Assembly (NCBI GenBank): GCA_019635735.1
Contig: JAHBYX010000007.1
Coordinates: 62,001-126,000 of the forward strand
Reading direction: 5' to 3'
DNA: 64,000 nucleotides
Origin: Mesorhizobium sp.
GTDB taxonomy: Bacteria > Pseudomonadota > Alphaproteobacteria > Rhizobiales > Rhizobiaceae
Position numbers and translations under genes: made by a program. The notes beneath the pieces were generated by a model, which saw only the letters and a program-made list of their open reading frames with translations, had not been told where the DNA came from and made no database searches. Each line of letters begins with the position of its first letter. Within the stretch, counting starts at the first letter, position 1. Shown here one piece after another: positions 1-8,060 of this stretch.

Positions 1-179
1 GCGGCATGACCGCGCACATGGCCGCCCTGTCCATCGACGCCGTCGTGCAGGGCGCGGGGCCCGACGTCTACGAGCCCGACGTTGCGGCGTTCCGCGCGTA
101 TTCCGACAAGACGTATCTCGAATCTCCGCTGTCGCAGGACTGGCCGGAGGGAATGCTCGACAAGATCAACAAGCTCTGA
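1..179 (+). CDS. dctP: TRAP solute-binding protein DctP, C-terminal fragment (cut by window edge)
   Basis: Only the last ~58 codons are present; the frame starts at base 3 and ends at TGA 177-179. The tail (VYEPDVAAFRAY...WPEGMLDKINKL) closely matches the end of the complete DctP that follows (IYEPDVAAFRKH...WPAGMVEKINAL), so this is a second periplasmic binding protein of the TRAP family. It sits 22 bp upstream of the complete dctP on the same strand, so the operon carries tandem binding-protein genes. The first ~20 visible residues match less well, which could be normal divergence. Everything upstream, including the signal peptide and ligand-binding residues, lies outside the window. Confidence 0.75.
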   Translation, partial: GMTAHMAALSIDAVVQGAGPDVYEPDVAAFRAYSDKTYLESPLSQDWPEGMLDKINKL

Positions 180-201
180 CGCATATCCAAGGGAGGAAGA
201 C

Positions 202-1188
202 ATGACGATGATTTCGACGCGCAGACAGTTCCTGGCCGGCGCCGCCGCGCTCGGTGCGGCCTCGGCCGTTCCGGCTTTCGCGCAGGACAAGCCGAAGCTC
301 CGCTTTTCGGCGGTGTTCTCGGAGCAGGATATCCGCGCCGAGATGATGAAGATGTTCGCCGACGCGATCGCGAACGACTTCGCCTTCGAGGGCTATTACG
401 GCGGCAACCTGTTCAAGCAGGGCACCGAACTCGTCGCTCTGCAGCGGGGCAATCTCGAGATGGGCAACATCGCCCCGCAGGACATCTCCAAGCAGATCCC
501 GGCCTGGTCGATCCTGACGGCCGGCTACCTGTTCCGCGACGCGGCCCACCTCAAGGCCTTCTTCGCTTCGGACGCAGGCGCCGAGATGAAGAAGATGACC
601 GAGGACCAGCTCGGCGTGAAGGTGCTCGGACCTACCTATTTCGGCGTCCGCCAGGTCGGTCTCAAGATCGACAAGGAGATCAAGACGCCCGCCGATATGG
701 CCGGCATCAAGCTGCGCATGCCGGGTGGCGACGCGTGGCAGTTCCTGGGCTCGGCGCTCGGCGCCAACCCGACCCCGATGGCCTATGCCGAGGTCTATAC
801 CGGTCTCCAGACCGGCGCGATAGACGGCCAGGACAATCCGCTGCCGAACGTCGAGAACATGAAGTTCTACGAGGTGATGAGCCAGATCGTGCTGACCTCG
901 CACCTGGTCGGCTACGACCTTCTGACCGTCTCCAAGAAGGTCTGGGACGAGATGGGCGCGGAGAAGCAGACAAGTTTCCAGGCAGCGGCCGACAAGGCGA
1001 TCGACTTCTCGACCGAAAAGCACCTCGCCCGCGAGAAGGAATTGGCCGAGAGCTTCAAGGCAAAGGGCCTGAAGATCTACGAGCCCGACGTCGCCGCCTT
1101 CCGCAAGCATGTGCAGGACCAGTATCTCGCCTCGGAACAGGCGAAGGCATGGCCGGCGGGCATGGTCGAGAAGATCAACGCGCTGTAA
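202..1188 (+). CDS. dctP: TRAP transporter solute-binding subunit DctP
   Basis: A 328-residue periplasmic substrate-binding protein of a tripartite ATP-independent transporter. ATG 202 is chosen because AGGGAGGA precedes it at a good distance; the open frame extends further upstream but only into the previous gene. Residues 1-26 form a signal peptide with a twin-arginine motif (STRRQFLAGA) and an AFAQ cleavage region, so export may be by Tat. The family signature around the conserved ligand-binding arginine is visible (GIKLRMPGG, then ANPTPMAYAEVYTGLQTGAI and DGQDNP). It is followed by a GC-rich hairpin, dctQ and dctM. Downstream quinate/shikimate-type genes suggest a cyclic or aromatic carboxylate as ligand; this is inference. 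Confidence 0.93.
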   Translation: MTMISTRRQFLAGAAALGAASAVPAFAQDKPKLRFSAVFSEQDIRAEMMKMFADAIANDFAFEGYYGGNLFKQGTELVALQRGNLEMGNIAPQDISKQIPAWSILTAGYLFRDAAHLKAFFASDAGAEMKKMTEDQLGVKVLGPTYFGVRQVGLKIDKEIKTPADMAGIKLRMPGGDAWQFLGSALGANPTPMAYAEVYTGLQTGAIDGQDNPLPNVENMKFYEVMSQIVLTSHLVGYDLLTVSKKVWDEMGAEKQTSFQAAADKAIDFSTEKHLAREKELAESFKAKGLKIYEPDVAAFRKHVQDQYLASEQAKAWPAGMVEKINAL

Positions 1189-1198
1189 TGGCCGCGGC

Positions 1199-1222
1199 CG
1201 CCGGGCGGGCAACCGCCCGGCG
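1199..1222 (+). terminator. GC-rich hairpin between dctP and dctQ
   Basis: A perfect 10-bp stem (CGCCGGGCGG / CCGCCCGGCG) with a GCAA tetraloop lies 11 bp after the dctP stop. No T-run follows, so it is more likely a partial terminator or an RNA-stabilising/processing stem that keeps dctP transcript above dctQM. Two other binding-protein genes in the window (after 36975, and before 43473 on the minus strand) are followed by the same kind of stem. Confidence 0.6.
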
Positions 1223-1323
1223 TTCGCGTCTACACCCGGCGGGCGGACGCCGTGTGCCTGCGGGTTGTGCTGCGCCTGGACGTGCCAATCTGGAAATCTG
1301 CAAGTCCGTGCCGGGAGGGAACC

Positions 1324-1842
1324 GTGGATCCGAGACTGAAACAGGCGGCTGGCTGGCTCTACCGACGCGGTGAAAATCTCATCGCACTGATGATCGGCGT
1401 GATGTTCGTCGGCTTTCTGCTGCAGGTCGTGTTCAGGTATCTGCTCAACTGGCCGACCGGATGGAGCAGCGAACTCACCGTCGTGCTCTGGATCTGGGTC
1501 GTCCTGTTCGGCGCGGCCTTCGTCGTGCGCGAGGAGGAGGAGATCAGGTTCGATCTGATCTACGGCGCGGTGGGTCCCCGGGCGCGGCGGATCATGACGC
1601 TCGTCTCCGCCGCCGTACTGATCGCCGCTTACGGATATTCGTTTCCGGCCGTCGCCGACTACGTCACGTTCATGAAGGTCGAGAGCACTGCCTATCTCAA
1701 GATCCGCTTCGACTGGCTGTTTTCGATCTACCTCGTCTTCGTCCCGGCCGTGATCGCGCGCTATCTCTGGCTCGGCTTCCACGCGCTGAGGGGCGATGCG
1801 CCCGACGAGTTCGATCCCACCAAGGCGAGCTCCGGCGTATGA
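1324..1842 (+). CDS. dctQ: TRAP transporter small permease DctQ
   Basis: A 172-residue integral membrane protein, the four-helix small subunit of the TRAP transporter. The GTG start at 1324 is preferred because GGGAGGGA lies just upstream; a longer frame from 1252 would put non-membrane residues in front. Helices are visible around residues 20-40 (LIALMIGVMFVGFLLQVVF), 50-70, 90-110 and 130-150. The motif WSSELTVVLWIWVVLFGAAF is typical of DctQ. The stop overlaps the ATG of dctM (ATGA), implying translational coupling. Confidence 0.9.
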   Translation: MDPRLKQAAGWLYRRGENLIALMIGVMFVGFLLQVVFRYLLNWPTGWSSELTVVLWIWVVLFGAAFVVREEEEIRFDLIYGAVGPRARRIMTLVSAAVLIAAYGYSFPAVADYVTFMKVESTAYLKIRFDWLFSIYLVFVPAVIARYLWLGFHALRGDAPDEFDPTKASSGV

Positions 1843-3140
1843 ATCTTACCAGTCCCTTTTCGCTGTCGCTCGTGGCGATCACCGCGCTCGCCTTTCTCGG
1901 CCTGCCGATCGGCCACGCGATGATCGCCGGCTCGATCTTCTACCTGTGGCTGGCCGGCCTCGACATGGGCACGGCGGCCGAACAGCTGCTCAACGGCCTA
2001 TACACCAGCTATCTTCTGCTGGCGGTGCCGATGTTCATCCTCGCCGCCGAGATCATGAACGCAGGCTCCATGACCGATCGCCTGCTGCAGTTCTGCAACG
2101 CCGTCGTCGGACGGTTTCGCGGCGGCCTCGCGCAGGTCAACGTGCTGCAGTCGATCATCTTCGCGGGCATGTCCGGATCGGCCATCGCCGACGCGGCCGG
2201 CACCGGCAAGATGATGCAGCAGTTGATGACGAAGGACGGCAGATATCCCGCGAGCTACGCAGCCGCGCTGACGGCGGTCACCTCGGTCGTCGGCCCGATC
2301 ATTCCGCCATCTATCCCGCTCGTCATCTACGCGCTGATCTCCGACGCCTCGATCGGCTTCCTGTTCATCGCCGGCATCGTTCCCGGGCTGCTGCTCGCCG
2401 CCGCGCAGATGGCGATCGTCGCCGTCGATGCCCGCCGCAAGAACTTCCCGGTCGAGGAACCGGTGCCGCTGCGCGAGATCCCGGGGATCACGCTTCGAGC
2501 CTTTCCGGCGCTTCTGCTGCCGGTCGTCCTGCTCGTCGGCATACGCGGCGGCGTGATGACGCCGACCGAGGCCGCGGGCGTCGCGGCGGGCTATGCGCTG
2601 CTCATCTCGGTCGCGATCTATCGCAGCGTCTCTGTGCACGAACTCTATCGCGCGCTGCTGAGCAGCGCCCGCACCACCGCGTCGATCGGCATGCTGCTCG
2701 CCGGCGCGATGGTGTTCAACTACGTCGTCACCGTGGAGAACATTCCGCAATCCCTTTCGACGCTGCTGCTCTCCTGGGACCTGTCGCCGACCGGTTTCCT
2801 GCTCCTCGTCAACGTCCTGCTCCTGCTGCTCGGCTGCGTGCTCGAAGGCACGACGATCCTGCTGGTGATCGTTCCCGTACTCATCCCGACGGCCCAGGCG
2901 CTGGGAATAGACATGGTCCATTTCGGCGTGATGGTCGTCGTTAACATCATGCTCGGGTTGATAACCCCGCCCTACGGGCTGCTGTTGTTCATCATGACGC
3001 GCATCGCCGAGGTTCCGCTTCGCGACATCGTGCGCGACACGATGCCCTTCCTGTGGGCGATGATCGCGGTTCTCGCGGTCATCACCCTTGTGCCGGATGC
3101 CGTGCTCTGGCTGCCTCGACTGCTCGGATACCAGGGATGA
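1839..3140 (+). CDS. dctM: TRAP transporter large permease DctM
   Basis: A 433-residue polytopic membrane protein forming the ion-coupled transport channel. The start overlaps the dctQ stop (ATGA). It shows hallmark DctM segments: an early PIGHAMIAG, then FAGMSGSAIADAAGTG and VGPIIPPSIPLVIYA in the first half, and GLITPPYGLLLF in the second. Length is normal for the family. The stop overlaps the following dehydroquinase-like gene by 4 bp, placing the metabolic genes in the same operon as the transporter. Confidence 0.94.
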   Translation: MNLTSPFSLSLVAITALAFLGLPIGHAMIAGSIFYLWLAGLDMGTAAEQLLNGLYTSYLLLAVPMFILAAEIMNAGSMTDRLLQFCNAVVGRFRGGLAQVNVLQSIIFAGMSGSAIADAAGTGKMMQQLMTKDGRYPASYAAALTAVTSVVGPIIPPSIPLVIYALISDASIGFLFIAGIVPGLLLAAAQMAIVAVDARRKNFPVEEPVPLREIPGITLRAFPALLLPVVLLVGIRGGVMTPTEAAGVAAGYALLISVAIYRSVSVHELYRALLSSARTTASIGMLLAGAMVFNYVVTVENIPQSLSTLLLSWDLSPTGFLLLVNVLLLLLGCVLEGTTILLVIVPVLIPTAQALGIDMVHFGVMVVVNIMLGLITPPYGLLLFIMTRIAEVPLRDIVRDTMPFLWAMIAVLAVITLVPDAVLWLPRLLGYQG

Positions 3141-3595
3141 TCATGAAGCCGATCTATGTCCTCAACGGCCCCAACCTCAACCGTCTCGGCAAGCGCGAAC
3201 CGGAGATCTACGGCTCGACGACGATTGCAGAGATCGAGGCCTGGTGCCACGAGGCGGCCGGGGGCCGTGCGGTCCGCTTTCACCAGACGAACGCCGAGCA
3301 CCAGCTCGTCGACTGGGTCCACGAGGCGATCGACGAGGGCGCAGGGATCGTCATCAATCCGGCCGGCCTCTCGTTCCGCTCGATCCCGCTGCTCGACGCG
3401 CTGAAGATGTTCCCGGCCCCCATCATCGAGCTGCACATCTCGAACATCCACCGGCGCGAGGAGATCTACCACCATTCGCTCGTCTCGAAGGTCGCAACCG
3501 CCGTCATCGCCGGGCTCGGGCCGAAAGGCTACCCTATCGCGGTGCGTGCCCTGATCGACATGGTCGACAAAGTCGACCGGGTCGAGGGCGGCTGA
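3137..3595 (+). CDS. aroQ: Type II 3-dehydroquinate dehydratase-like protein, altered active site
   Basis: A 152-residue protein of the dodecameric type II dehydroquinase family (dehydroquinate to dehydroshikimate). The ATG at 3137 overlaps the dctM stop; ATG 3143 is an alternative. The family loop is present (NGPNLNRLG, residues 10-18; R20 and Y25 in KREPEIYG), as is HISNIHRRE (H100-E108). The substrate loop, normally NPGAYTH or NPGGLTH, reads NPAGLSF at 74-80, so the His usually numbered 81 is Phe80 and the preceding Gly is Ala. Because it precedes a 3-dehydroshikimate dehydratase it fits a catabolic QuiB role, but the His loss leaves activity or substrate uncertain. Confidence 0.82.
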   Translation: MIMKPIYVLNGPNLNRLGKREPEIYGSTTIAEIEAWCHEAAGGRAVRFHQTNAEHQLVDWVHEAIDEGAGIVINPAGLSFRSIPLLDALKMFPAPIIELHISNIHRREEIYHHSLVSKVATAVIAGLGPKGYPIAVRALIDMVDKVDRVEGG

Positions 3596-3597
3596 CG

Positions 3598-5481
3598 ATG
3601 AAGACCTCGATCGCCACCGTCTCGATCAGCGGCGACCTGCGCGAGAAGCTGGCGGCGATCGCGGCGGCCGGCTTCGACGGGGTGGAGATCTTCGAGAACG
3701 ACTTTCTCGCCTTTGACGGCACTCCGGCGGAGGTCGGCCGGATGGTCCGCGACCACGGGCTCGAGATCACGCTGTTCCAGCCGTTCCGCGATTTCGAGGG
3801 CATGCCCGAGCCGCAGCGCGCACGCGCCTTCGACCGGGCAGAGCGGAAATTCGACTTGATGGCCGAGCTCGGCACCGACCTGATGCTGGTCTGCTCCAAC
3901 GTCTCGCCGGTCTCTCTCGGCGGCATCGACCGCGCCGCGGCCGATTTCCGCGAGCTGGGCGTGCGGGCGGCCAAGCGCGGCCTGCGCGTCGGCTACGAGG
4001 CGCTCGCCTGGGGGCGCCATGTCAGCGATCATCGCGACGCCTGGGAGATCGTGCGGCGCGCCGACCATCCGAACATCGGCGTGATCCTCGATTCTTTCCA
4101 CACCCTGGCGCGCCGGATCGATCCGGACACGATCCGCGCCATCCCCGGCGACAGGATCTTCATCGTCCAGCTCGCCGACGCGCCCCGGATCGACATGGAC
4201 CTGCTCTACTGGTCGCGCCACTTCCGCAATATGCCGGGCCAGGGCGATCTTCCCGTCGTCGATTTCATGCGCGCGGTGGCCGCCACCGGCTATGACGGGC
4301 CGCTGTCGCTCGAGATCTTCAACGACCAGTTCCGCGGCGGCTCGCCGAAATCGATCTCGATCGATGGCCGGCGCTCGCTGGTCTATCTGATGGACCAGGT
4401 GGCCAGGCACGAACCGGCGATCGCCATCGACGTGCCGTCGATTCCCGACCGGATCCAGGTGGAAGGCATCGAGTTCGTCGAGTTCGCCGCCGACGAACAG
4501 GAGGCGGAGGAGCTCGGGGGACTGTTCGAGACGATGGGCTTCGCCGCCACCGCCCGCCATCGCAACAAGGACGTCACGCTCTACCGGCAGGGCGGCATCA
4601 ATCTCGTCGTCAACACCGAGCGCGACGGGTTTGCGCACTCCTCCTACATCGTGCACGGCACCTCGGCCTACGCGATCGGGCTGCGCGTGGCGGATGCGGC
4701 GGCGACCGTCGAGCGCGCGCGGGCGCTCGGAGCCGAGATCTTCGAGCAGCGCCGCGGGCCGGGCGAACTGGCCATTCCCGCCATACGCGGTGTTGGCGGC
4801 GGCGTGATCTACTTCATCGACCGGCTCACCGCCCGGGTCTGGGATGTCGAGTTCGAGGCCCTGCCGTCCTCACCCGACGCTGACGCCGGACTGATCGGCA
4901 TCGACCATATCGCCCAGACGATGAACTACGAGGAGATGCTGACCTGGATCCTCTTCTATACATCGATCTTCCGGACACGGAAGTCGCCGATGGTGGACGT
5001 GGTCGACCCGTCCGGGCTCGTCCGCAGCCAGGTGATCGAGAGCGCCGACGGCGCGCTGCGGCTGACACTCAACGGCGCCGAGAACCGCAGGACGCTGGCC
5101 GGCCATTTCATCGCCGAGACCTTCGGCTCGAGCGTCCAGCACCTTGCCTTTTCGACCGGCGACATCTTCGAGACGGCCGCGCGGTTCCGCGAGCGCGGCT
5201 TCGTGCCGCTCAAGATCCCGCCCAACTATTTCGATGATGTCGAGGCCCGGTTCGGCCTTGATCCCGCGCTGACGGAGCGTCTGCGCGCGTTCGATATCTT
5301 CTACGACCGCGACGAGGCGGGCGAGTTCTTCCAGTTCTACAGCGAGAATTTCAACGAAGGCTTCTTCTTCGAGATCGTCGAGCGCCGCGGCCCCTATGCC
5401 GGCTACGGCGCCCCCAACGCCCCCTTCCGTATCGCCGCCCAGAAACGCTCGACCCGGCCCAGCGGCCTGCCGAAGGGTTGA
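3598..5481 (+). CDS. quiC1: 3-dehydroshikimate dehydratase / HPPD-like fusion (QuiC1 type)
   Basis: A 627-residue two-domain protein. Residues 1-~280 form an AP-endonuclease-2 type TIM barrel. The four expected metal ligands fall at E134 (GYEALAWG), D165 (LDSFHTL), Q191 (IVQLAD) and E239 (SLEIFND), the positions I recall for the Pseudomonas enzyme. This domain would convert 3-dehydroshikimate to protocatechuate. Residues ~300-620 form a 4-hydroxyphenylpyruvate-dioxygenase-like VOC module with the 2-His-1-Glu iron triad visible (GIDHIAQ, VQHLAFS, FFEIVERR). The role of that module in such fusions is poorly defined. The gene is last in the TRAP operon, 2 bp after the dehydroquinase-like gene, so imported quinate/shikimate-type acids could be sent to protocatechuate. 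Confidence 0.92.
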   Translation: MKTSIATVSISGDLREKLAAIAAAGFDGVEIFENDFLAFDGTPAEVGRMVRDHGLEITLFQPFRDFEGMPEPQRARAFDRAERKFDLMAELGTDLMLVCSNVSPVSLGGIDRAAADFRELGVRAAKRGLRVGYEALAWGRHVSDHRDAWEIVRRADHPNIGVILDSFHTLARRIDPDTIRAIPGDRIFIVQLADAPRIDMDLLYWSRHFRNMPGQGDLPVVDFMRAVAATGYDGPLSLEIFNDQFRGGSPKSISIDGRRSLVYLMDQVARHEPAIAIDVPSIPDRIQVEGIEFVEFAADEQEAEELGGLFETMGFAATARHRNKDVTLYRQGGINLVVNTERDGFAHSSYIVHGTSAYAIGLRVADAAATVERARALGAEIFEQRRGPGELAIPAIRGVGGGVIYFIDRLTARVWDVEFEALPSSPDADAGLIGIDHIAQTMNYEEMLTWILFYTSIFRTRKSPMVDVVDPSGLVRSQVIESADGALRLTLNGAENRRTLAGHFIAETFGSSVQHLAFSTGDIFETAARFRERGFVPLKIPPNYFDDVEARFGLDPALTERLRAFDIFYDRDEAGEFFQFYSENFNEGFFFEIVERRGPYAGYGAPNAPFRIAAQKRSTRPSGLPKG

Positions 5482-5564
5482 TCCCCGACGAGTGGCGGCC
5501 ATGGCCGACACTTGGCCTCCAGTTCCGGGTGGGAACGTGTCTGACGATTTTCGGCTTGCCCGTA

Positions 5565-5602
5565 TTGAATACCCTGCCGATGGGATATAAGCCTCCCTGA
5601 TA
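5565..5602 (+). promoter_or_regulatory. Promoter with shared-type operator upstream of the molybdenum hydroxylase
   Basis: The 203-bp gap 5482-5684 holds TTGAAT at 5565-5570 and TATAAG at 5586-5591 (15-bp spacing), overlapped by TATAAGC-CTC-CCTGATA at 5586-5602. The right arm is identical to the other operators in the window; the left arm matches 5 of 7. It is the weakest of six related sites, but it lies ahead of the first gene of a transcription unit like the others. Confidence 0.5.
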
Positions 5603-5684
5603 TAGGCCGTGCTGCCAGGAGGAGAACGGCGGCCGTCCGGTGCCTGCGCACCGGGGCCGGCGACGCTCGAAGGGAGACGATCGG

Positions 5685-8060
5685 ATGAAAGGGATCGGCG
5701 AGGGGATCCGGCGCACGGAGGACGATTGTCTGGTGCGAGGGGTCGGCAGTTTCGCCGACGACCTGGCATTCGAAAACGCCGCCTACGCCGTGTTCGCCCG
5801 CTCGCCGCATGCCCATGCCCGCATCGCCAAGCTGGATGTCAGCGCCGCAAGGGCGCATCCCGGCGTTCTGGCCGTGCTCACGGGAGACGACCTCGCGGCG
5901 GTCGGCATAGCGCCGATACCGCACAGCATCGGCTCGTCCCAGGCAGGTGCGGACGTGCCATTGGCCAATGCGGACGGGTCGGAGCGGGCGCGGACGCCCC
6001 ACCATGCACTGCCGACTGACAAGGTGCGCTTCGTCGGCGAGGCCTTCGCGGCGGTAATCGCCGAAAGCACCGATATCGCCAAGGACGCGATCGACCTGAT
6101 CGCCGTCGAGTGGGACGAACTTGATCCGGTCGTTCGCGCCGCGGAGGCGACCCGGCCGGGCGCACCGCTGCTGTGGAGCCATGTGACCGACAACCTCGCT
6201 CTCGAAGCCGTCATCGGCGATCCCGCCGCAACGGACGCCGCATTTGAGAACGCGGCCCACCGCGTGGCCTTCAGGAGCCGGGTGCAGCGCGTGACCGGGG
6301 TGCATATGGAGCCGCGCAGCGCCGCCGCCCGGTACGATCCCGCCACCGGTCAGTTCACGCTCCACGCGTCCTCTGGCGTCGGCGTTGTGACCATGCGCGA
6401 CCAGCTGGCGGCAACGCTCGGCGTGGAGCCGGGGCTGGTGCGCGTCGTGGCGCCTCCGAACGTCGGCGGCAATTTCGGCACGCGCAACGCGCTCTATCCG
6501 GAGTTTGTCGTGCTGGCGTTCGCCGCGCGGCAGATCGGGCGGCCGGTGAAGCACGTCGCCGAACGCACCGAAGCCTTCCTCTCGGACTACCAGGGGCGCG
6601 ACCTCGAGATCGAGGCGGAGCTGGCGCTGGACGCCGAGGGAAACTTCCTTGCATTCCGCTCGACCAACACGGCCAATGTCGGCGCCCACACCGTCTCCTA
6701 CGTGCCGCTCAACAAGGGCGTGCAACTGATGACCAGCCTCTACCGGGTGCCGGCGGCAGCCGTTGTGGCGCGGGCGGCGATGACCAACACGCCGCCGACA
6801 ATTCCCTACCGCAGTGCCGGCCGGCCCGAGGCGATGTACGCCATCGAGCGCATGATCGACCTGGCGGCGCGCGAGCATGGCTTCGACCGGATCGAACTGC
6901 GCCGCCGCAACATGATCCCGGCAAGGGACCAGCCCTATCGCAATCCGTTCGGCGTGCCCTACGACAACGGCGCCTACGAGACGGTCATGCAGCGGGCCCT
7001 GGACCTTGCCGACTGGGCCGGGTTCGAGGAACGCCGCGCCGAGGCGCGGACACGCGGACGCTGCCGCGGCATCGGCTTCGGCAACTACATCGAGGGGACC
7101 AGCGGCATTCCGCGCGAACGCGCCGAGGTCGCCATCGACGGCAGCGCGGAAACGGTCGACGTGATCGTCGGAACGCAGGACACGGGGCAGGGGCATGAAA
7201 CCGCCTTCTCGCAGCTGATCGGCACCCTGCTTGCAGTGCCGCCCGAGGCCGTGCGCGTCAGGACCGGCGACACCGATTTCGTGACGGCGGGCGGCGGCTC
7301 GCATTCCGGCCGGTCCCTGCGATTCGCCTCGATCGTGTTCCAGCAGGCTTCCGAAGCGATCGTGTTGCGCGGGCGGTCGGTGCTCGCGGCGATGTCGGGG
7401 CGGCCGCTGGAGGACATCGTTTTCGCGGATGGCCTCTTTCGTGTGACCGGCACGAACCGGGTAGCGACCCTGTTCGAGCTGGCCCGCCATGGCGAAGACG
7501 GCAGCGGGTTGCCCGAGGAACTCCGCGGGCCGTTTCGTGCCGTCGCCGACGCCGTCACGCCGGGCCTCGCCTTTCCCTACGGCGCGGCGGTGTGCGAGAT
7601 CGAGATCGATCCTGACACCGGCGAATGGGCAATCGTGCGCTACACCTCGGTCGACGATGTCGGCCGTGCGCTCAACCCGATGATCGTGCACGGCCAGACG
7701 CATGGCGGCATCGTCCAGGGGGCGGGCCAGGCGCTGCTCGAATGGTCGCGCTTCGACGACGAGACCGGGCAGGCCCTGTCGGCGACGATGATGGACTATG
7801 CCCTGGCGCGCGCCAGCGATTTCCCGAGCTTCACCACCGACCTGAGCGAAGTGCCTTCCGCGAACCATCCGATGGGGTTCCGGCCGGGCGGCGAAGGCGG
7901 CACCACGCCGGCGCTCGGCGTCACCATCAACGCCGTCGTCGATGCGCTGGCGCATCTCGGCGTTCGCCATGTCGAGATGCCGGCGACGCCGATGCGGATC
8001 TGGCAGGCGATCCAGGACGCGAAGGCGGAGGGGACACAGGACGAAGGAGAGGACCATTGA
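5685..8060 (+). CDS. Xanthine dehydrogenase-family molybdopterin-binding (large) subunit
   Basis: A 791-residue molybdenum hydroxylase large subunit (CoxL/aldehyde oxidase type). ATG 5685 has AGGGAGA upstream. The N-terminal hammerhead domain begins with GIRRTEDDCLVRG; the Mo-cofactor region shows VGGNFGTRN, PYRSAGRPEA and a C-terminal GGEGGTTPAL whose Glu corresponds to the catalytic base. QDTGQGHE and VDDVGRALNP are also typical. Such enzymes hydroxylate aromatic or aldehyde carbons with water and normally need [2Fe-2S] and FAD subunits, but neither is adjacent here. The next gene overlaps its stop and encodes a crotonase. Substrate unknown; it sits in a regulon of aromatic or acyl-CoA genes. 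Confidence 0.9.
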   Translation: MKGIGEGIRRTEDDCLVRGVGSFADDLAFENAAYAVFARSPHAHARIAKLDVSAARAHPGVLAVLTGDDLAAVGIAPIPHSIGSSQAGADVPLANADGSERARTPHHALPTDKVRFVGEAFAAVIAESTDIAKDAIDLIAVEWDELDPVVRAAEATRPGAPLLWSHVTDNLALEAVIGDPAATDAAFENAAHRVAFRSRVQRVTGVHMEPRSAAARYDPATGQFTLHASSGVGVVTMRDQLAATLGVEPGLVRVVAPPNVGGNFGTRNALYPEFVVLAFAARQIGRPVKHVAERTEAFLSDYQGRDLEIEAELALDAEGNFLAFRSTNTANVGAHTVSYVPLNKGVQLMTSLYRVPAAAVVARAAMTNTPPTIPYRSAGRPEAMYAIERMIDLAAREHGFDRIELRRRNMIPARDQPYRNPFGVPYDNGAYETVMQRALDLADWAGFEERRAEARTRGRCRGIGFGNYIEGTSGIPRERAEVAIDGSAETVDVIVGTQDTGQGHETAFSQLIGTLLAVPPEAVRVRTGDTDFVTAGGGSHSGRSLRFASIVFQQASEAIVLRGRSVLAAMSGRPLEDIVFADGLFRVTGTNRVATLFELARHGEDGSGLPEELRGPFRAVADAVTPGLAFPYGAAVCEIEIDPDTGEWAIVRYTSVDDVGRALNPMIVHGQTHGGIVQGAGQALLEWSRFDDETGQALSATMMDYALARASDFPSFTTDLSEVPSANHPMGFRPGGEGGTTPALGVTINAVVDALAHLGVRHVEMPATPMRIWQAIQDAKAEGTQDEGEDH

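Noticed and set aside
3598..5481. Stand-alone 4-hydroxyphenylpyruvate dioxygenase for tyrosine degradation
   Set aside because: The N-terminal half is a sugar-isomerase-type barrel with the dehydroshikimate dehydratase ligands, and the neighbours are a dehydroquinase-like gene and TRAP genes, not tyrosine genes.
5403..8057. Long minus-strand open frame opposite the molybdenum hydroxylase gene
   Set aside because: It is antisense to a well-conserved enzyme and rich in Arg, His, Asp and Ala, as expected of an antisense frame in high-GC DNA; no domain is recognisable.
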